This document shows positions 61,801 through 64,000 of a stretch of 64,000 nucleotides of DNA, in pieces. The notes beneath the pieces were generated by a model that saw nothing but the letters and a program-made list of their open reading frames with translations, was not told where the DNA came from and searched no databases. Each line of letters begins with the position of its first letter. Position 1 is the first letter of the stretch. The DNA comes from an uncultured Porphyromonadaceae bacterium (GTDB lineage: Bacteria; Bacteroidota; Bacteroidia; Bacteroidales; Muribaculaceae), in the NCBI GenBank assembly GCA_947177405.1, contig CAMWUJ010000001.1, positions 41,673-105,672 of the forward strand. The letters run 5' to 3'. Made by a program: the position numbers and the translations under genes.

Positions 61801-63207
61801 ATGAACATAAAAAATATACCGCTTCACCTGTCTCACAAGCCGGTAATAGGAGTAGACTATGGTGAAGTAGATAATAATTCAGGTGCCGGCGACGCGAAAT
61901 TTCTTTCAATAGGTCATTCCACCTGGGACTACGACGATATCTCAATGAAGATATTCCGTATGGGTGATGAAAAATGGTCAAGACAAAGTGAGGAACTTCC
62001 TTTATGGAGAGTTCTTGATTTAGCCCTACTTCTTGTAGCGCGCCTTACTAACCAGAAGAGTTCCTTAAAGGAGGAGGTTGTGGATGAAGAATCTGAGCAA
62101 GAACTAAACGATTTTCTCAAAGATAATGCATCCTTATATTCGCCACGTATTCAAGAGATGGAAAATTTGCTAAAAACCTTTTATGATCAGAAAAAAGCAT
62201 CAAATACTCCTAATGTATTTGATTTTGCCACTTCTGAACTTAGTCAAGATGCCATGTTATGTTATATTTTCAAGTGGGCGGATGATTCCTACTTGGAGCA
62301 TGACAAGGAATTATGTGCAGTCGCTAAAGAATTGCTCTCTATTTTTTCGGGTATTCCTGCCGAAGAGATTCATCAAGTAAAAGTTGGTAAACAATGGAAG
62401 AATATAGATGTATGGGTGGAAATTAATGATGATGTCTTCTTAATTGTGGAAGATAAAACCTCATCGTCTATTCACGATGACCAACTGGAACGATATAAGG
62501 AAACTGTAAAAGATGAATATGGGGATAAGAGACGTTGTTCTTTTGCCTATTTCAAATTAGAAAATGAACCGAATAGTACGCTTAAACAGATTGAAGGAAC
62601 AGGATACAAAGTCATAACAAGGAAGGATCTTATATCTATTCTAAACCACTATCTTATAGGTGGAGAAGATACATTGATAAAGCAGTTCACGAATCATCTG
62701 ACATACGTTGAGGAAGAAACACAAAAGTATTTGTATATTCCTGTAGAGGATTGGAGTTATTATCAGTGGCAGGGATTCTTCAAACGCTTAGAAGAGGATT
62801 TGGCAATTGAATCCTGGGGATATGTGGCAAATCCGAATGGTGGTTTTATGGGGATGTGGTGGCATTTTATAGACTTTAAGGAAGATGATGTTCAGATGTA
62901 TCTGCAATTTGAAGAGAAAAAAATTTGCATAAAGATTTATTTTGGGGGAGAAAGAAATAATAGATCAGAAATTCGTAATAAGTATTTTCATCAATTAATG
63001 AACGAAGCTAAGAGGGCACATCTACATTTAGATAGGCCTGAAAGATTTGGGACAGGAACCTACATGACAATTGGAATCATACCTTCCGAAGAAATTTTTG
63101 GAGAAGACCAATTGGATATTAAAATACTTATATCCACCTTACGTCAGTACGAGAAGCTAATAGATTCTTGTAGGAATAATAATTCATCCAAACTGAATAT
63201 TGATTAA
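61801..63207 (+). CDS. DUF6530-like / PD-(D/E)XK nuclease fusion
   Basis: 468 aa, no signal. Residues 1-95 (KPVIGVDYGEVDNNSGAGDAKFLSIG, KWSRQSEELPLWRVLDLALLL) resemble DUF6530. From about 135 a PDDEXK_4-type nuclease domain: FDFATSELSQDAMLCYIFKWA, then IDVWVEINDDVFLIVEDKTS (D...ExK). The C-terminus (WHFIDFKEDDVQMYLQFEEKKICIKIYFGG) is an alpha/beta domain of unknown role. Its single-gene setting after an envelope operon suggests a DNA-targeting accessory or defence function, unproven. Confidence 0.75.
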   Translation: MNIKNIPLHLSHKPVIGVDYGEVDNNSGAGDAKFLSIGHSTWDYDDISMKIFRMGDEKWSRQSEELPLWRVLDLALLLVARLTNQKSSLKEEVVDEESEQELNDFLKDNASLYSPRIQEMENLLKTFYDQKKASNTPNVFDFATSELSQDAMLCYIFKWADDSYLEHDKELCAVAKELLSIFSGIPAEEIHQVKVGKQWKNIDVWVEINDDVFLIVEDKTSSSIHDDQLERYKETVKDEYGDKRRCSFAYFKLENEPNSTLKQIEGTGYKVITRKDLISILNHYLIGGEDTLIKQFTNHLTYVEEETQKYLYIPVEDWSYYQWQGFFKRLEEDLAIESWGYVANPNGGFMGMWWHFIDFKEDDVQMYLQFEEKKICIKIYFGGERNNRSEIRNKYFHQLMNEAKRAHLHLDRPERFGTGTYMTIGIIPSEEIFGEDQLDIKILISTLRQYEKLIDSCRNNNSSKLNID

Positions 63208-63233
63208 TTTTAAGTCAAAGGAAAATAAAGAGC

Positions 63234-63875
63234 ATGAATAGAATCTTTTATTTTTTTATTACACTGATATTCTTTTCATTTAGCATCAGTTGTGCTCATG
63301 ATTCGAAGAAAAATGATGGTGGTGACACTATCGTTAATGACTCGATAACAACAGATTCAGTGGCTATTGACTCTGTGATTAATGATTCAGGAGCTTTGTC
63401 GGAATCCGACACTGTCGTTGCATTGGATTCGGCACAAATCGAAAAACGAGTTAAGGAGATTTGGTTCAAACTGCGTCCGGAAGGAGATTCTGCCAAAAAT
63501 CCTGCAATTCCTGTTTTATCATCTTCTTTAAGACCATTATACGAAAAAGTGTATGGTGCATATCTAAAAGCATTTGAGGAGGGAAATGAAGAAGTAGGTA
63601 TGGGATTAGCGGAAATTATTTATGGCACATGGGGTGCCACTGAGCCTGACCCCAAAGGTAAGTTCAAATTTAGGAATATCGAAAGCTTATCAAAAAATAG
63701 AGTAAGAGTCAAACTTACTTATTATAACTATTCCTCTCCGGAAAATCATCAGTTGGAACTGAAATATGACAATGGGAAATGGATGCTCGATGAATTTGAT
63801 GATTTTAGAGAATACTTGACTAACGCCATAAAGGATCCGGATTTCGCTCCATATTTTAAAAAGAAAACTCGATAA
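63234..63875 (+). CDS. Lipoprotein, DUF3828-like
   Basis: 213 aa. Lipobox SFSISC, an acidic Asp/Ser-rich spacer (DSITTDSVAIDSVINDSG), then a compact domain (RPLYEKVYGAYLKAFEEGNEEVGMGLAEIIYGTWGATEPDP) with a beta-rich end similar to DUF3828. Surface or outer-membrane lipoprotein, role unknown. Confidence 0.7.
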   Translation: MNRIFYFFITLIFFSFSISCAHDSKKNDGGDTIVNDSITTDSVAIDSVINDSGALSESDTVVALDSAQIEKRVKEIWFKLRPEGDSAKNPAIPVLSSSLRPLYEKVYGAYLKAFEEGNEEVGMGLAEIIYGTWGATEPDPKGKFKFRNIESLSKNRVRVKLTYYNYSSPENHQLELKYDNGKWMLDEFDDFREYLTNAIKDPDFAPYFKKKTR

Positions 63876-64000
63876 CAAAGCAATCAAACTAAATTCTACT
63901 CCCACTAATTTCCATTTAATTTTCCTGAACTTTTCTCCCTTTCCTGATGTTATAATTACAGAAAGTAAAATTCGTTTCATGATGTTAGGTTAGTTTGAAA

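Noticed and set aside
63690-63980. 96-aa minus-strand ORF at the right edge
   Set aside because: Mostly the complement of the lipoprotein gene; the apparent signal-like start is AT-rich chance sequence.

Overview
The window looks like chromosome of a gut Bacteroidales species, most likely Muribaculaceae (inference). Directly visible reasons: the promoters follow the Bacteroidetes pattern (TTTG about 19-23 nt before TAnnTTTG), Shine-Dalgarno sites are mostly absent, and many proteins belong to Bacteroidetes-restricted families (DUF4421, DUF6242, DUF6089, DUF6175, UpxY, Rpn/PDDEXK_2, DUF4143 ATPases). I saw no rRNA, tRNA or CRISPR array.

Layout. 1-2.5 kb: a leftward cassette of secreted or outer-membrane proteins behind a structured RNA leader. 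3-10.5 kb: housekeeping genes (Xaa-Pro aminopeptidase, gamma carbonic anhydrase, rpsU, xerC, hpf, mltG, DUF4421, ribD). 10.5-33.7 kb: a capsule/exopolysaccharide locus. It opens with an inverted-repeat-bounded promoter (candidate phase-variable switch), a repetitive leader, a upxY-type antiterminator and a upxZ-position gene, followed by a MntA/HepT toxin-antitoxin pair. Then come wzx, capA-like, ATP-grasp, a pyruvyltransferase remnant, an O-acyltransferase, glycosyltransferases, glf, wzy, the UDP-L-FucNAc genes (capE/capF/capG types), a WbuB-type transferase, a 4-keto reductase/epimerase, Rpn genes with decaying copies, a WbpL-type initiating transferase and wbuC. 34-43.2 kb: an envelope-assembly block (DUF6242, DUF6089, uppS, bamA, two skp/ompH, murI, a TPR protein, DUF6198). 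43.2-48.5 kb: accessory DNA rich in duplications, with an AAA/DUF4143 ATPase behind 23-bp iterons, small membrane proteins, a second copy of the RNA-leader cassette and a GNAT toxin-antitoxin pair. 48.6-55 kb: lysC-lysA-HAD, an amino-acid permease, a CobW-type GTPase. 55-64 kb: a second DUF4143 ATPase, a DUF3861-like gene, the third RNA-leader cassette driving a four-gene secreted-protein operon, a DUF6530-like/nuclease fusion and a lipoprotein.

How parts work together. Locally made nucleotide sugars (UDP-Galf, the UDP-L-FucNAc series) feed a Wzx/Wzy-type polymer started on undecaprenyl phosphate by the WbpL-type enzyme. Expression would be set by the invertible promoter and UpxY antitermination. 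Duplicated 3' gene ends at ribD, the upxZ-like gene and the GNAT gene suggest that the accessory blocks were exchanged by recombination.

The strongest unexplained signal is a structured RNA element present three times (about 2.14-2.29, 46.84-46.97 and 57.90-58.03 kb). Each copy has its own promoter, a leading hairpin, an outer stem TGCGTGAG/CTCACGCA closing a compensated second stem and a small third stem, then a U-tract, and lies 47-50 nt before the start codon of a gene for a secreted protein.
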